Shown piece by piece: positions 49,364 to 58,784 of a stretch of 60,455 nucleotides of DNA; the stretch's first letter is position 1, and each line of letters begins with the position of its first letter. The DNA is taken from positions 1 to 60,455 of the forward strand of contig NZ_WOTD01000015.1 of the NCBI RefSeq assembly GCF_011516885.1, read 5' to 3'. A model generated the notes under the pieces. It worked only from the letters and a program-made list of their open reading frames with translations, was not told the DNA's origin and made no database searches. Position numbers and translations under genes: made by a program. The stretch is from Acetobacter lambici. GTDB lineage: Bacteria > Pseudomonadota > Alphaproteobacteria > Acetobacterales > Acetobacteraceae.

Positions 49364-50032
49364 ATGGGACAGATACGCACATTAGAGGCCGCCGATGGCC
49401 ACCAGTTTAGCGCGTGGGAAACCGAGCGTGGCGCACATCCCTACGCCTTGGTGGTGTTGCAGGAAATTTTTGGCGTGAACCACCATATCCGCACAGTGTG
49501 CGAGCGGTTTGCGCAGGCGGGTTTCCACGTGATTGCTCCCGCCTTGTTTGACCGCGCCCAACGTGGCGTGGAACTGGATTACACAACCGATGGCGTGCAA
49601 AAGGGCCTAGCCCTGCGTGCGCAGATCCCCCTGGCCCAGACTCTGCTGGACGTGCAGGCGGCTGCCCGTGCGCTTGATGCGCGCAAGGTCGGGGTGATCG
49701 GGTATTGCTGGGGTGGCACGCTGGCGTGGGAGGCCGCCACACAGACGGATGACTTTGCCGCAGCCGTAAGCTGGTACGGCGGGGGCATTGCCGCCCACAG
49801 GGAAGAGACTCCACATTGCCCCGTGCAATTACATTTTGGTGAGCGTGACACCAGTATTCCCCATACCGACATAGCCGCCATTCGCGCGGCTCAGCCCAAG
49901 CTTGAACTGTATGTTTATGACGACGCGGAACACGGTTTTGGCTGTGAGGAACGCGCATCTTACAATGCGCAGGCCTTTTTGCAGGCACAGGAACGCAGCC
50001 TTGCCTTCCTTAAAGGCACACTCAATCCGTAA
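49364..50032 (+). CDS. Dienelactone hydrolase family protein
   Basis: A 222-residue alpha/beta hydrolase. The nucleophile elbow is VIGYCWGGTLAWEAA with the cysteine nucleophile of dienelactone hydrolases, and the C-terminal catalytic histidine is in DDAEHGFGCEE. Predicted cytosolic (no signal peptide); physiological substrate unknown. The start at 49364 follows AAGGAG; a TTG two codons earlier is the other possibility. It is divergent from groESL, and the roughly 210-base spacer holds the groESL promoter and CIRCE site. Confidence 0.85.
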   Translation: MGQIRTLEAADGHQFSAWETERGAHPYALVVLQEIFGVNHHIRTVCERFAQAGFHVIAPALFDRAQRGVELDYTTDGVQKGLALRAQIPLAQTLLDVQAAARALDARKVGVIGYCWGGTLAWEAATQTDDFAAAVSWYGGGIAAHREETPHCPVQLHFGERDTSIPHTDIAAIRAAQPKLELYVYDDAEHGFGCEERASYNAQAFLQAQERSLAFLKGTLNP

Positions 50033-50173
50033 GGTCCGCAAAGAGCAGGAAATGGGGTGCCGGACTGAATTGTGATTGACAAGCGCCCCCGGTCATGGGG
50101 GAGAATGTCCTTTCTCCTCGTGGTGCGTCGTGTGCCGGAGGAGTAACTGGCCGAAATAAGGATGACTTCGCTC

Positions 50174-50377
50174 ATGTCGACAGGTACCGTTAAATGGTTC
50201 AACGCCACCAAAGGGTTTGGTTTTATTGCCCCCGATGATGGAGGGAAAGACGTGTTTGTGCATATTACCGCTGTACAGGCAGCCGGTCTGCGCGCGTTGA
50301 ATGATGGACAGAAACTGTCCTACGACATGGTGGAAGAACGCGGCAAGCAGGCAGCCACCAACCTTAAACCGCTCTAA
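50174..50377 (+). CDS. Cold-shock protein (CspA family)
   Basis: A 67-residue single-strand nucleic acid-binding OB-fold protein. RNP1 is KGFGFIAPDD and RNP2 is DVFVHITAVQ, both near the start. It begins MSTGTVKWFN; an ATG 12 bases earlier is too close to the AAGG element to be the likely start. The leader from 50033 includes CCCCC/GGGGG base pairing near 50084-50099, but I cannot say whether it is a temperature-sensing leader. It is convergent with the DinG-like helicase gene. Confidence 0.93.
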   Translation: MSTGTVKWFNATKGFGFIAPDDGGKDVFVHITAVQAAGLRALNDGQKLSYDMVEERGKQAATNLKPL

Positions 50378-50401
50378 TACAGCGGTCTGGGGTCGGGCCG
50401 G

Positions 50402-53353
50402 TCAGTCTTGTCCGGCCTGCTCCGCCAGAAAAGCGGTGATCTGGCGTGCGGTCTGCGCAAGCCCGCACCGCTCGACGGCCACACCATTGGGGAAGGCGCT
50501 TAAAAGCCTTGTGGGTGTGCGCCGGTCCAGCAGGACAAACACCCCCCGGTCTGACTGACGGCGGATCAACCGTCCAAAGGCCTGCCGCAGCCTGAGTCGG
50601 GCTATGCGGTCATCAAACCCTTTAGGGTCTCCCCCTGACAGATGAATCCGCCGCTCACGGTGCAGAATATCTGGCCGGGGCCACGGTACGCGCTCAAACA
50701 CAACCAGACGCAGGGCATTGCCCGGAACATCCACCCCATCACGCATGGCGTCGGTGCCCAACAGACAGGCATGCTCCTCGGTCCGAAAAATATCGACCAG
50801 CGTGTTGTTGTCCATTGCATCCACATGCTGGGCGTAAATGGGCAGGCCTTCGCTCTCCAACGTAGGGGCTATGCGGTCATACACCCCGCGTAGGCGGGAT
50901 ATGGCGGTAAACAGGCCAAGCCCCCCACCGCCGGAAGACTGGAACAGCGTGCGGAAGGCCGCCGACAGATCCACAATGGAGCTGTTGTCCACATCCGTGA
51001 CAATAAAGGCGCGGGTCTGCTTGGCATAATCAAACGGACTGGCCAGACTGGCGCGTAGCGCGGGGGAGGGAAAATGGTTGGCCCCTGTGCGTGCTTCCGC
51101 AGCTTCCCACGCGGTTTCCGCCTCGTCGCTCTCCTGCGCGCCGCCCTGCTGGTCGCGGAGTGTGGCGGAGGTCATGAGCATTCCTTGCGCAGGTACGGCC
51201 ATAATGCCTGCAAACGGAATGGTCGGGTCCAGCCAGTGGCGGTAGAGCCCCACATCCTGTTCGTTCATGCGCTGTTTTTCGCGCCGCTCAAGGCGGATGA
51301 AGTGCACGTGTGCGGGAGTGTTCCCCGGCTCTGGTGGCTGATCGAGTGCGGCCAGCATGGCAATCCATGCATCCAGCCGGGATATGGCGCGGCGGCGCAG
51401 GGCGCGGGTCATGGCCTCTATACGCCCACGGGTGGTGGCGTCCAGCGTGTCCGCATCATCTTCCAGCCGCGCTTGCAGGCGCTCGGTCAGGGTGCGCAGG
51501 GGCTCCACAATACGGCTGAGCGCGCGGGCCAGTTGCTGGCCTGCCTCGGCCATGTCTGGCACCAGCGGGTGCAGGTCGCATTCCATGGCGGCATGGATAA
51601 ACTGCTTGCCCCCCTCTGCCGAGCGCGCCATGGCCTGCTGGCGGAGCAGGCGTAAAAATGCCTCGGTCGGGTTTTCCATGACCGGTTGGTCCGCCGGGGG
51701 CTCGGGCGGGAACAGGGTGCTCAGGTCCATGGGGTCTGGTGGTGGTGGTTCGTTTGCCGCCTCGGGTGCCAAGCGGGTGGACCAGCCCGGGGCAGGCAAG
51801 GCTGTGGCTGCCAGCAGGGCCGCATCCAGCGGGCTTTCCAGCTTTGGGTGACCAACCACCAGATCGTCCAGCCTGCGCTTGAGCCCCCGCGCACGGGAGC
51901 GCCGCCCTTCCGCGCCCAAAAGCCAGCGGCGCAGTTCTGCTGTTTCCAGCCCCGAAAGCTCGGCGGAAAAGGCGCTGTCCGCCGCATCGGCCAAATGGTG
52001 GCCTTCATCAAACACATAGCGTGAGGGAATGTTGCTCTGGGCACCTGCCTCGTCATCATCGCTCATACCCGCCTGTGCGTAGGCGGCCTGCGTCATGACC
52101 AGTGCGTGGTTGGCAATAACCAGCGAGGCATCATGCGCGCGGCGGATGGAGTGTTCCACAAAGCAGCGTTGATAAAGCGCGCAGGCCCCGTGGATGCATT
52201 CGCCCCTGCGGTCGGCCACACCGGCCAGATTCCCATGGCCGAACAGGTCTCCAAACCAGCCGGGCAGATCGCCGCCAAACAGGTCGCCATCCGCCGTGGC
52301 CATGGCCCAGCGCGCGAGCATGCACAGGGCAATGGTAATGCCCGCAGGGCGGGAGGCGGCGGTATTGACGGCTTCCTCCATGTTCAGCAGGCACAGGTAG
52401 TTCTCCCGCCCCTTGCGCAGGACCACATGTTGCCGATGCGTTGCGGGGTCGGGGTAGAGGCGCTTTGTCTCCTGCTCAATCTGGCGTTGCAGGTGGCGGG
52501 TGTAGGTGCTGACCCATACAGCCCCGTCGTTGCGTTCCGCCCACAGACTGGCAGACGCAATATAGCCAAGTGTTTTGCCGGTTCCGGTCCCGGCTTCGGC
52601 CAGCACAATGGCGGGGTCGCCCCGTGTGGCGCGAGGCGCGAATGCTTCGGTTGAGACACTGGCAAAGTCCGCCTGTCCGGACCGTATTTCCGCATTACTC
52701 CCTAAAATTTTGCTCAGCCTTTCCCGCGCTTCTGCTGGGCTGATGGGGTGGGAGGCCGGGGGAGGGCGCTGGGCGTTTTCTTCCCATTTGGGCAGGTGCC
52801 GCCATACGCGCAGGGCGTCAGCGGGTTGTGTGGCCTCTTCCGCCAGTCGGCCATTGTTGGTCAGTCTGGCGCGCAGGTCTATGGTTTCGGCTACCGTTCC
52901 GGTCCATATCCAGCCCGCCTGACCTAGCCGGACGGTAAAAGCCGCCAGTTGTTCAATCTGTCCCCCCTTGGCCTGCCGTGCCAGTTCACCCAGCAGAATG
53001 GACAAAAGGTTGGGCAGCAGGTCTGCCTCCGCGCGGTCAATACCCTGTTCGTCTACCCCAAGGGCCAGAGCTAGTCCGCGCGCGGTTGGGGCTACGGGGC
53101 GTGCGGGGTACACAAACGCAAAGAGTTCAAGCAGGTCCAGCCAGGGGGAGGGCTGGCCTGTGGGGGGCAGGTCCAGTTTGCGCGCCAGAGCGGGGGCATG
53201 CACAACCAGCGGGCATGGCATGGCATGCAGCTGCTCGCGGACCTCGCCCGCACTCAGGCTCAGTAGTTCTCCATCTTCCGTCAGGAGCGAAAACCGCCCC
53301 TGACAGGGGGCAAGGGCCGGGGCTTCGTGGGCGGAGGGAAAGGATGGCTGCAT
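50402..53353 (-). CDS. DinG/XPD-like ATP-dependent DNA helicase
   Basis: A 983-residue superfamily 2 helicase of the DinG/XPD type. Walker A AEAGTGTGKTLGYIA lies near 258-272; a DEGH-type box occurs in YVFDEGHHLADAAD. Cysteines in LCLLNMEEA, CMLARWA and CIHGACALYQRCF are placed to bind the 4Fe-4S cluster typical of the group. The C-terminal helicase motif VFERVPWPRPDILHRERRI is present. It is longer than E. coli DinG, mostly from an N-terminal region. Role inferred from family: R-loop or DNA damage processing. Not closely coupled to neighbours. Confidence 0.88.
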   Translation of the reverse strand: MQPSFPSAHEAPALAPCQGRFSLLTEDGELLSLSAGEVREQLHAMPCPLVVHAPALARKLDLPPTGQPSPWLDLLELFAFVYPARPVAPTARGLALALGVDEQGIDRAEADLLPNLLSILLGELARQAKGGQIEQLAAFTVRLGQAGWIWTGTVAETIDLRARLTNNGRLAEEATQPADALRVWRHLPKWEENAQRPPPASHPISPAEARERLSKILGSNAEIRSGQADFASVSTEAFAPRATRGDPAIVLAEAGTGTGKTLGYIASASLWAERNDGAVWVSTYTRHLQRQIEQETKRLYPDPATHRQHVVLRKGRENYLCLLNMEEAVNTAASRPAGITIALCMLARWAMATADGDLFGGDLPGWFGDLFGHGNLAGVADRRGECIHGACALYQRCFVEHSIRRAHDASLVIANHALVMTQAAYAQAGMSDDDEAGAQSNIPSRYVFDEGHHLADAADSAFSAELSGLETAELRRWLLGAEGRRSRARGLKRRLDDLVVGHPKLESPLDAALLAATALPAPGWSTRLAPEAANEPPPPDPMDLSTLFPPEPPADQPVMENPTEAFLRLLRQQAMARSAEGGKQFIHAAMECDLHPLVPDMAEAGQQLARALSRIVEPLRTLTERLQARLEDDADTLDATTRGRIEAMTRALRRRAISRLDAWIAMLAALDQPPEPGNTPAHVHFIRLERREKQRMNEQDVGLYRHWLDPTIPFAGIMAVPAQGMLMTSATLRDQQGGAQESDEAETAWEAAEARTGANHFPSPALRASLASPFDYAKQTRAFIVTDVDNSSIVDLSAAFRTLFQSSGGGGLGLFTAISRLRGVYDRIAPTLESEGLPIYAQHVDAMDNNTLVDIFRTEEHACLLGTDAMRDGVDVPGNALRLVVFERVPWPRPDILHRERRIHLSGGDPKGFDDRIARLRLRQAFGRLIRRQSDRGVFVLLDRRTPTRLLSAFPNGVAVERCGLAQTARQITAFLAEQAGQD

Positions 53354-53416
53354 GGCCTGCTTTACATGGGCGATTCTTGCAGTGAATGCCAGAGCGCAAA
53401 GCTGGAACGGTGTTCG

Positions 53417-54211
53417 TTAATTGCTCTTGCGCCGAAAAAGAACCGAATGGGCCGGTGTACGGTTTTTCATGTTTTTGTGCATGACAAACCCATAGCGTTC
53501 AAAAATCTGGCAGAGATTGTGGTGGTTGAAAAACTGCAAATGTTCAGGTGGGCAGATATCCGCCCATGACGGAAGATCCTTTGGCACTCTGGGGTGCCCT
53601 ACATCTGGTGCCGAGATGTAAACATAACCATTGGGGCGGGTGATTGCGGCCAGTGTTGCCATGAACTCACTCGGGCCGGGAACATGCTCCAGAACTTCGG
53701 AACTGAATACGAAGTCAAATGTCAGATTGCGTTGACGGAAGGTAGTTAGGTCTTCGCAGTAAAAAGTGCTTTGGGGAACATGCTGCCTTGCATAGGCAAT
53801 ACTGTTCTGGCTGATGTCTAGCCCGGATGCGCGGGCACCCAGACGGTCGAATGCCTCGACCATAAAGCCACCGCCACAGCCAAGGTCCAGTACATCCTTA
53901 TGCCGGATATAGCGGAGGAATCTTAGGCTCTTCCATAATGTACGCCTGCGGCGACTGGAGGATTTGGGGTAAAAATCGGCCGAAGCGCCTCGATATGCCT
54001 TTTCGTAAAATGCAGTGATCGTGGCAGCAGCCGGGTATGGGTGGACGAACAGAAAGTCACAGTCCGGGCACCGGAACAGGTCGTAGCCATTTTTGCTAAA
54101 AGCAAAAGATGCCCTGTGAGCGTGGCAGACAGGGCACTCTGTTGGGGAATGTAACACGTTCTGCCCGGAGGCTGGGCCAGCAGGGGCATGTGGGGGCAAA
54201 CCTACAGACAT
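53417..54211 (-). CDS. Class I SAM-dependent methyltransferase with zinc ribbon
   Basis: A 264-residue protein. An N-terminal zinc ribbon (CPVCH and CPDCDF, near 27-52) precedes the methyltransferase core with the SAM loop VLDLGCGGGFMVEA (near 107-120), the acidic LDISQNSIAYARQH and the EVLEHVPGPSEF motif. A HPRVPKDLPSWADICPPEHLQFFN tail follows. Such C-methyltransferase-like proteins often act in sugar or polysaccharide biosynthesis, but nothing adjacent confirms this. The start at 54211 is the first ATG of the frame. The related but broken methyltransferase at 56308 has the same zinc-ribbon-plus-core design. Confidence 0.78.
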   Translation of the reverse strand: MSVGLPPHAPAGPASGQNVLHSPTECPVCHAHRASFAFSKNGYDLFRCPDCDFLFVHPYPAAATITAFYEKAYRGASADFYPKSSSRRRRTLWKSLRFLRYIRHKDVLDLGCGGGFMVEAFDRLGARASGLDISQNSIAYARQHVPQSTFYCEDLTTFRQRNLTFDFVFSSEVLEHVPGPSEFMATLAAITRPNGYVYISAPDVGHPRVPKDLPSWADICPPEHLQFFNHHNLCQIFERYGFVMHKNMKNRTPAHSVLFRRKSN

Positions 54212-54262
54212 GCAGCGTTGTTCCCCAGCAATGTTTGGCCCAGACTTTCGTGGATGGCAGCG

Positions 54263-55099
54263 TTATTCCGGATTTTTCAGGCTATCGGCAACAATTTCCA
54301 GCAGTTTGCCGTGCATATGGCCATTGCCTGCAACAATCATGACATCATCTGGCAGAGCGTCCAGATCACCGCCATCGGGGTCCGTAACCTGACCGCCTGC
54401 TTCGCGCACGATCAGAATACCCGCAGCACAGTCCCACGGCTTTATGCCGAACTCCCAGTACCCTTCGTAACGTCCGGCCGCGACCCATGCCAGATCAAGA
54501 GCCGCCGCGCCAAAGCGCCGAACACCCGCCACGCGCGGCATCAGATTACCAAGTACGCGCGCAAAAGGCAGACGCTGGCGGGCTGGCACCTTGGCAAAGG
54601 GAATACCCGTGGCAAACAGGGATTCGTGCATGTCCCGGCGGGCAGAAACACGAATACGCCGTTCGTTCAGGTAAGCGCCACTCCCCTTTTCGGCCCAGAA
54701 CATCTCACCCGCTGCGGGGTTGTAGATCAGGGCTGCGGCCAGTTCCACCTTGCCATCAGGCAGACGGCGCTGAAGACCAATGGAAATGGCCCAGTGCGGA
54801 ATGCCGTGCAGGAAGTTGGATGTGCCATCAAGCGGGTCAACAATCCAGCGCCATGTCCAGTTGTCGCTGCCCGATTCCCCGGATTCTTCCATAAGGAAGG
54901 CGTAACCCGGACGGGCCCGTTCCAGTTCTTCGCGCAGGGTCTGTTCCGCACGCAGGTCCGCCTGGGAAACAAAGTCACCTGGCCCCTTGATGCTGACCTG
55001 AAGCTGCTCGACTTCGTTAAAATCGCGCAGGAGACGCTTGGCCGCCTTCTGGGCTGCGGTTTGCATCACCATCATGACGGGGGAGAGACGCATGGCCAC
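54263..55099 (-). CDS. suhB: Inositol monophosphatase family protein
   Basis: A 278-residue Mg-dependent phosphatase of the inositol monophosphatase/SuhB family. Metal-binding motif WIVDPLDGTSNFLHGIP near 87-103 and the second WDCAAGILIVREAGG near 220-234. The upstream acidic EESG is near 71-74. The family hydrolyses inositol phosphate, and in bacteria also acts in RNA processing; a distinct physiological substrate cannot be read. It is followed by the methyltransferase gene on the same strand, 51 bases away. Confidence 0.88.
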   Translation of the reverse strand: MAMRLSPVMMVMQTAAQKAAKRLLRDFNEVEQLQVSIKGPGDFVSQADLRAEQTLREELERARPGYAFLMEESGESGSDNWTWRWIVDPLDGTSNFLHGIPHWAISIGLQRRLPDGKVELAAALIYNPAAGEMFWAEKGSGAYLNERRIRVSARRDMHESLFATGIPFAKVPARQRLPFARVLGNLMPRVAGVRRFGAAALDLAWVAAGRYEGYWEFGIKPWDCAAGILIVREAGGQVTDPDGGDLDALPDDVMIVAGNGHMHGKLLEIVADSLKNPE

Positions 55100-55140
55100 T
55101 GTAATTAAGTCCTGCTCTGGAGAGAAAAAAACTGAAAAAA

Positions 55141-55707
55141 TCAGGCCTTGGCGCGTTCGACGTAAGACCCGTCTTCCGTGCGGACCACAATGCGTTCACC
55201 TGCTTCGATAAACGGAGGCACCATGGTTTTTACACCATTGGACAGCATGGCGGGCTTATAGGAGGAACTGGCGGTCTGGCCTTTTACTACCGGGTCAGCC
55301 TCAACGACTTCCAAGGTTACATGCGGGGGCAGGTCAATGCCAACCGGGTCACCTTCAACCAGATGCAGGTTGAAGGTCATGTTGTCCTGAATGAAGGGAG
55401 CCTGATCGCCCAGCAGATCAGTCGGGACAGAAAGCTGTTCAAACGTCTCGGGGTCCATCAGAACCAGCAACTCGCCATCTGTATAGGAAAACAGATATTC
55501 GCGGTCTTCAGTCATCAGCCGTTCGACTGTATCAGCCGTGCGCCAGCGTTCGTTGGTTTTGTTGCCGGTCTTGAGATCGCGCATTTCAACCTGAATGAAC
55601 GCACCACCTTTACCGGGGGTGATGATCTGCTGCTTCAATACCGTCCAGCGACGGCCGTCATGCTCAATGACCTGACCGGCACGGATCAGGTTTGCCTGCT
55701 GTTTCAT
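55141..55707 (-). CDS. efp: Elongation factor P
   Basis: EF-P, 188 residues, rescues ribosomes stalled at polyproline. Three beta-barrel domains with the modification-loop lysine in TPGKGGAFIQ (K33 or 34). The start at 55707 (MKQQANLIRAGQ) has AGGAA upstream; the longer frame to 55824 is not conserved. It is followed by the inositol monophosphatase gene 41 bases later. Modifying enzymes (EpmA/EpmB or EarP) are not in the window. Confidence 0.96.
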   Translation of the reverse strand: MKQQANLIRAGQVIEHDGRRWTVLKQQIITPGKGGAFIQVEMRDLKTGNKTNERWRTADTVERLMTEDREYLFSYTDGELLVLMDPETFEQLSVPTDLLGDQAPFIQDNMTFNLHLVEGDPVGIDLPPHVTLEVVEADPVVKGQTASSSYKPAMLSNGVKTMVPPFIEAGERIVVRTEDGSYVERAKA

Positions 55708-55856
55708 ACTTGGTTCCTGAGAGGAATGGCTATTCTGTTTGGGGCTTGTACAGTTCCACGGCGGGAAGGGCAAGGCTGTGGGGTGAACTCTCCCGCTTTG
55801 CACCGCTGGACAGACCCCTTGCATCCTGTTTATAAGGCGGGCACCTGAACAGGTAA

Positions 55857-55946
55857 GGAAGGGTGGCCGAGCGGTTTAAGGCACCGGTCTTGAAAACCGG
55901 CGTGCGTGAGAGCGTACCGTGGGTTCGAATCCCACCCCTTCCGCCA
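55857..55946 (+). tRNA. tRNA-Ser (anticodon UGA)
   Basis: A complete class II tRNA: acceptor stem GGAAGGG/CCCTTCC, D-arm GGCCGAGCGGTTTAAGGC, anticodon arm CCGGT-CTTGAAA-ACCGG with anticodon TGA, a long variable arm and T-arm GTGGGTTCGAATCCCAC. Discriminator G and encoded CCA end. Reads UCA and probably UCG/UCC/UCU serine codons. It is on the plus strand, between efp and an AT-rich accessory region. Confidence 0.97.
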
Positions 55947-56307
55947 TATCTGTAGTTTTTCACGGGTATACGTGTTCGCGTTTTGTCTCTTGTAAATTTG
56001 TCGTTTTGTGGGTAACGGCAGATTTGCTGATAGATGCCCCGTCAAAATAGAGTAGGACCAAAGGCAAAGCTTATTGGCTGGTGGGCAATGAAGTCTACTT
56101 GCCCATGGCATTGCAACCGGCAAAGGTTCTGGCGCACGCATTGCAGGCCAGATGGTAAAGAGCGGATCCTGCTTTTTTGGGTATTACTTGTGAGTATTAT
56201 TTAAAATTTCTGTATTTCCATTAAAAGATAGATATTATTTTTGAGTTGATTTTGTTGTGATTAATTGTATTTGTAATTTAAAATATGTTCATTTCCGTGA
56301 GGTTCTC
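55947..56307. other. AT-rich spacer after tRNA-Ser
   Basis: About 360 bases. The first 230 bases are mixed composition and carry a short plus-strand frame (56054-56158) reading AYWLVGNEVYLPMALQPAKV onward to a stop, protein-like in composition but unidentified; it may be the tail of a decayed gene. The last 130 bases are very AT-rich, likely the promoter region of the next gene. I saw no att repeat of tRNA-Ser and no integrase. Confidence 0.35.
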
Positions 56308-57173
56308 ATGCGTGATGATTTATGTTCTGTTTGTAATTCCAAAATGAATCTTGGTCTTCAGTCGTGGCACTGGGAATGTGCAAGATGTAAATATGAAAAA
56401 TCTACATTGTCGCAAGCGATTAATGAAACTCTTGCGCATGAAAAAATTAATGAACTATCTCGTGAAAAAGGGTTAAAATCTATCAGGGTTGAAAATTTCA
56501 ATAAGTTATTAAAGTCAATTAAAGCACTAGGAAAAAAACCGGCAATCTTTTGGATGTGGGGTGTGCTCATGGCTGGTTTATAGAAGCAGCCGAAAAACAA
56601 GGGTTTAAAGTGCTGGGTATTGAACCAGATGTGAATGTGTATAACGCAACAGCACAACGGGGATTGCCAGTTAGAAACGGTTTTTTCCCACAGGTTTTGT
56701 CTTCGAGCGAAAAATTTGATGTGATTGTATTTAATGATGTCTTCGAACATATACTAGATGTTGCAGATATCTTAAATAAATGCCGTTCTCATTTGAATCC
56801 TGATGGTCAGCTAATTTTGAATCTTCCCAGTAGTACGGGAATTTTTTATAGAATCTCCAAAGGTCTGGCTGGAAGAGGATTCAAAGGATTTTTTGAGCGT
56901 CTTTGGCAAAAAGGGCTTCCATCTCCCCATTTGCATTATTTTAATACAAGGAATTTATCCAAACTTTTACAGGATAATGGTTTCGAAGTTATTTCTACTG
57001 GGAGTCTGACAACCCTTCGTGCAAAGGGGTTGTTTACGCGGATATCATATGCCGGAAATCATTCGCTACCAATACGTTTATTGATTTATATTCTTTTGAT
57101 TATGGTTGTTCCTTTTTTATACTTGATGCCGAGTGATATAATATATTTAATTTCAAAAAAAGTGGGGGATTGA
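56308..57173 (+). pseudogene. SAM-dependent methyltransferase, broken by a one-base frameshift
   Basis: A start at 56308 (MRDDLCSVCNSKM, with GAGG upstream) gives an N-terminal zinc-ribbon-like region (CSVC...CARCKYEKS) and ends prematurely at 56583. The methyltransferase core continues in another frame: LLDVGCAHGWFIEAA (SAM loop), VIVFNDVFEHILDVADIL and a C-terminal hydrophobic stretch ending LISKKVGD. One added A in the seven-A run at 56532-56538 gives a continuous 288-residue protein. Codon use is AT-rich and unlike the core genes, consistent with acquisition; related glycan methyltransferases are common in polysaccharide loci. Confidence 0.8.
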
Positions 57174-57245
57174 ATGGAGTATTTCTATAAAAGTTTTTAA
57201 CAAAATAGCATAAAATATATCTGAACTTAGAAAATCCCAATTTCT

Positions 57246-57277
57246 AAAAATGGGCAGGGTTGGTTCTCCCTGCCCAT
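57246..57277 (-). terminator. Rho-independent terminator after the aldehyde dehydrogenase gene
   Basis: ATGGGCAGGG (57250-57259) pairs with CCCTGCCCAT (57268-57277). On the minus strand it is followed by five T, ending the aldehyde dehydrogenase transcript; a weaker T-rich stretch on the plus side may serve the methyltransferase. Confidence 0.85.
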
Positions 57278-57287
57278 AACTTTATTT

Positions 57288-58712
57288 TCATCGCCGTATA
57301 ATAAAATTTGTTATGATATCGGTTATTTTTCCAAATGGGGGGTAGAGGATTTTTGCCATGTTGAAGCGGCCCTGCTGGTACACACCACGGGCATGGGTGA
57401 GTGTGATAAACCCTTCTTTTCCATGGTAAGCCCCGATCCCACTATCCCCTACACCACCAAACGGGAGATCATCCTGCGCAACATGCAGCAAGGTGCCATT
57501 GATCGTGACGTTCCCTGACACTGTGTGAGTCAGAACCCTATTGCGTTCATTACGGTTTTTTCCAAAGTAATACAGTGCCAGAGGACGTGGGCGCGCGTTG
57601 ATGAAGGCGATTGCCTCGTCAAGATTTCTGTAGGTCAGCACTGGCAGGACCGGTCCAAAAATTTCTTCCTGCATAATGGCCATTTCTGGTGTGACGTTCA
57701 TGATAAGAACGGGTGCAAGCACATGGTCCGTGGGTGAATCACTGCCCATGCGGATAACATGTGCGCCGTGTTCCTCCGCATCGCGCACCAGTCCATTCAG
57801 TCGTTCATAATGATGCTGGTTGAGAATGGCCGTATAATCGGGGGAGTCCGCATAACCGGCTGGGTGCATTTTTTGGACGGCGTCCTGATAAGCGGTGGCA
57901 AAAGCCTGCTGTTCGCTTTCGTGGAGCAGCAGATAGTCGGGTGCGATGCAGGTCTGTCCAGCATTGGTCAATTTGCCGAAGGCCACGTGTTCGGCCACGC
58001 GTTTGAGTGAAAAACCGGGCTCGACCACCACGGGCGACTTGCCTCCCAGTTCGAGCGTGATGGGGGTCAGATTGCGGGCCGCTGCCTCGGCCACTTTTTT
58101 CCCGACGGCCGTGCTGCCGGTGAACAGGAGATGGTTGAACGGCAGGGCCGAAAAGGCAGCCCCAACAGAGGCATCCCCCATAACAACGCAGGCCTGCTCG
58201 GGCATAAAGGTGGTCTGTACAATCTGGCTGATGACTGCCGACGTGGCGGGCGTAAGTTCAGATGGTTTGATCATGGCGCGGTTGCCTGCAGCAATAGCCG
58301 TGGCCAGTGGCACAAGTGCCAGAGAGAGCGGGTAATTCCAAGGTGCGATAATGCCCACGACTCCCACAGGCTGACGAACAACCCATGCACGACCAAATTG
58401 AAAATAAGCCGAAACATGGCGTCGTTCTGGCTTCATCCAACGCCCCACATGCGCGATCATGTAATTGATCGCCTGCACAAGCGGGATCAGTTCTACAATT
58501 GCACTTTCACGCTCCGAGCGCTGGCCAAAATCGGTCCGCAGGGCACGAACAATATCGCTCCGCTTCCTTAGGATTTCGGCTTTTAGTCGGCGCAGGTCAG
58601 CCCGGCGCTGCGCGACATCCGCCGGGCCTGCATGCACGAACGCGGCGCGCTGGCGCTCCAGCATAGGGAGTAGATCGTTATGGCGGGTGTTGGTTAAAGC
58701 TGCATCAGACAT
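57288..58712 (-). CDS. Coniferyl-aldehyde-dehydrogenase-like NAD(P) aldehyde dehydrogenase
   Basis: A 474-residue aldehyde dehydrogenase. Catalytic cysteine in NAGQTCIAPDY, the general base glutamate in LELGGKSPVVV and the cofactor loop FTGSTAVGKKVAEAA are present. Similar to the coniferyl/aryl-aldehyde dehydrogenase subgroup; it oxidises aldehydes to acids, likely aromatic or aliphatic. The start at 58712 follows GGAGG; an upstream ATG at 58724 lies over the operator-like palindrome. It is divergent from a TetR regulator, and the shared spacer has two matched palindromes, which supports control by that regulator. Confidence 0.88.
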   Translation of the reverse strand: MSDAALTNTRHNDLLPMLERQRAAFVHAGPADVAQRRADLRRLKAEILRKRSDIVRALRTDFGQRSERESAIVELIPLVQAINYMIAHVGRWMKPERRHVSAYFQFGRAWVVRQPVGVVGIIAPWNYPLSLALVPLATAIAAGNRAMIKPSELTPATSAVISQIVQTTFMPEQACVVMGDASVGAAFSALPFNHLLFTGSTAVGKKVAEAAARNLTPITLELGGKSPVVVEPGFSLKRVAEHVAFGKLTNAGQTCIAPDYLLLHESEQQAFATAYQDAVQKMHPAGYADSPDYTAILNQHHYERLNGLVRDAEEHGAHVIRMGSDSPTDHVLAPVLIMNVTPEMAIMQEEIFGPVLPVLTYRNLDEAIAFINARPRPLALYYFGKNRNERNRVLTHTVSGNVTINGTLLHVAQDDLPFGGVGDSGIGAYHGKEGFITLTHARGVYQQGRFNMAKILYPPFGKITDIITNFIIRR

Positions 58713-58724
58713 TGCGACCTCCAT

Positions 58725-58739
58725 GTTTACAGGAGAAAC
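58725..58739. promoter_or_regulatory. Operator-like palindrome 1 (GTTTACAGGAGAAAC)
   Basis: A 15-base palindromic element, GTTTACAGGAGAAAC, whose reverse complement GTTTCTCCTGTAAAC closely resembles the second copy at 58785-58799. It lies immediately upstream of the aldehyde dehydrogenase start at 58712, so a bound repressor would cover that promoter or start region. The match of the two copies (13 of 15 bases) makes them the likely binding sites of the neighbouring TetR regulator. Confidence 0.65.
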
Positions 58740-58784
58740 TTATGAGGGCAGGGTATGGAATATGATGCTCCGATGTCAATCAAA

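Noticed and set aside
55730..55963. Minus-strand frame with GRGGIRTHGTLSRTPVFKTGALNRSATLP
   Set aside because: This is the well-known spurious translation antisense to a tRNA-Ser gene, which lies at 55857-55946 on the plus strand.
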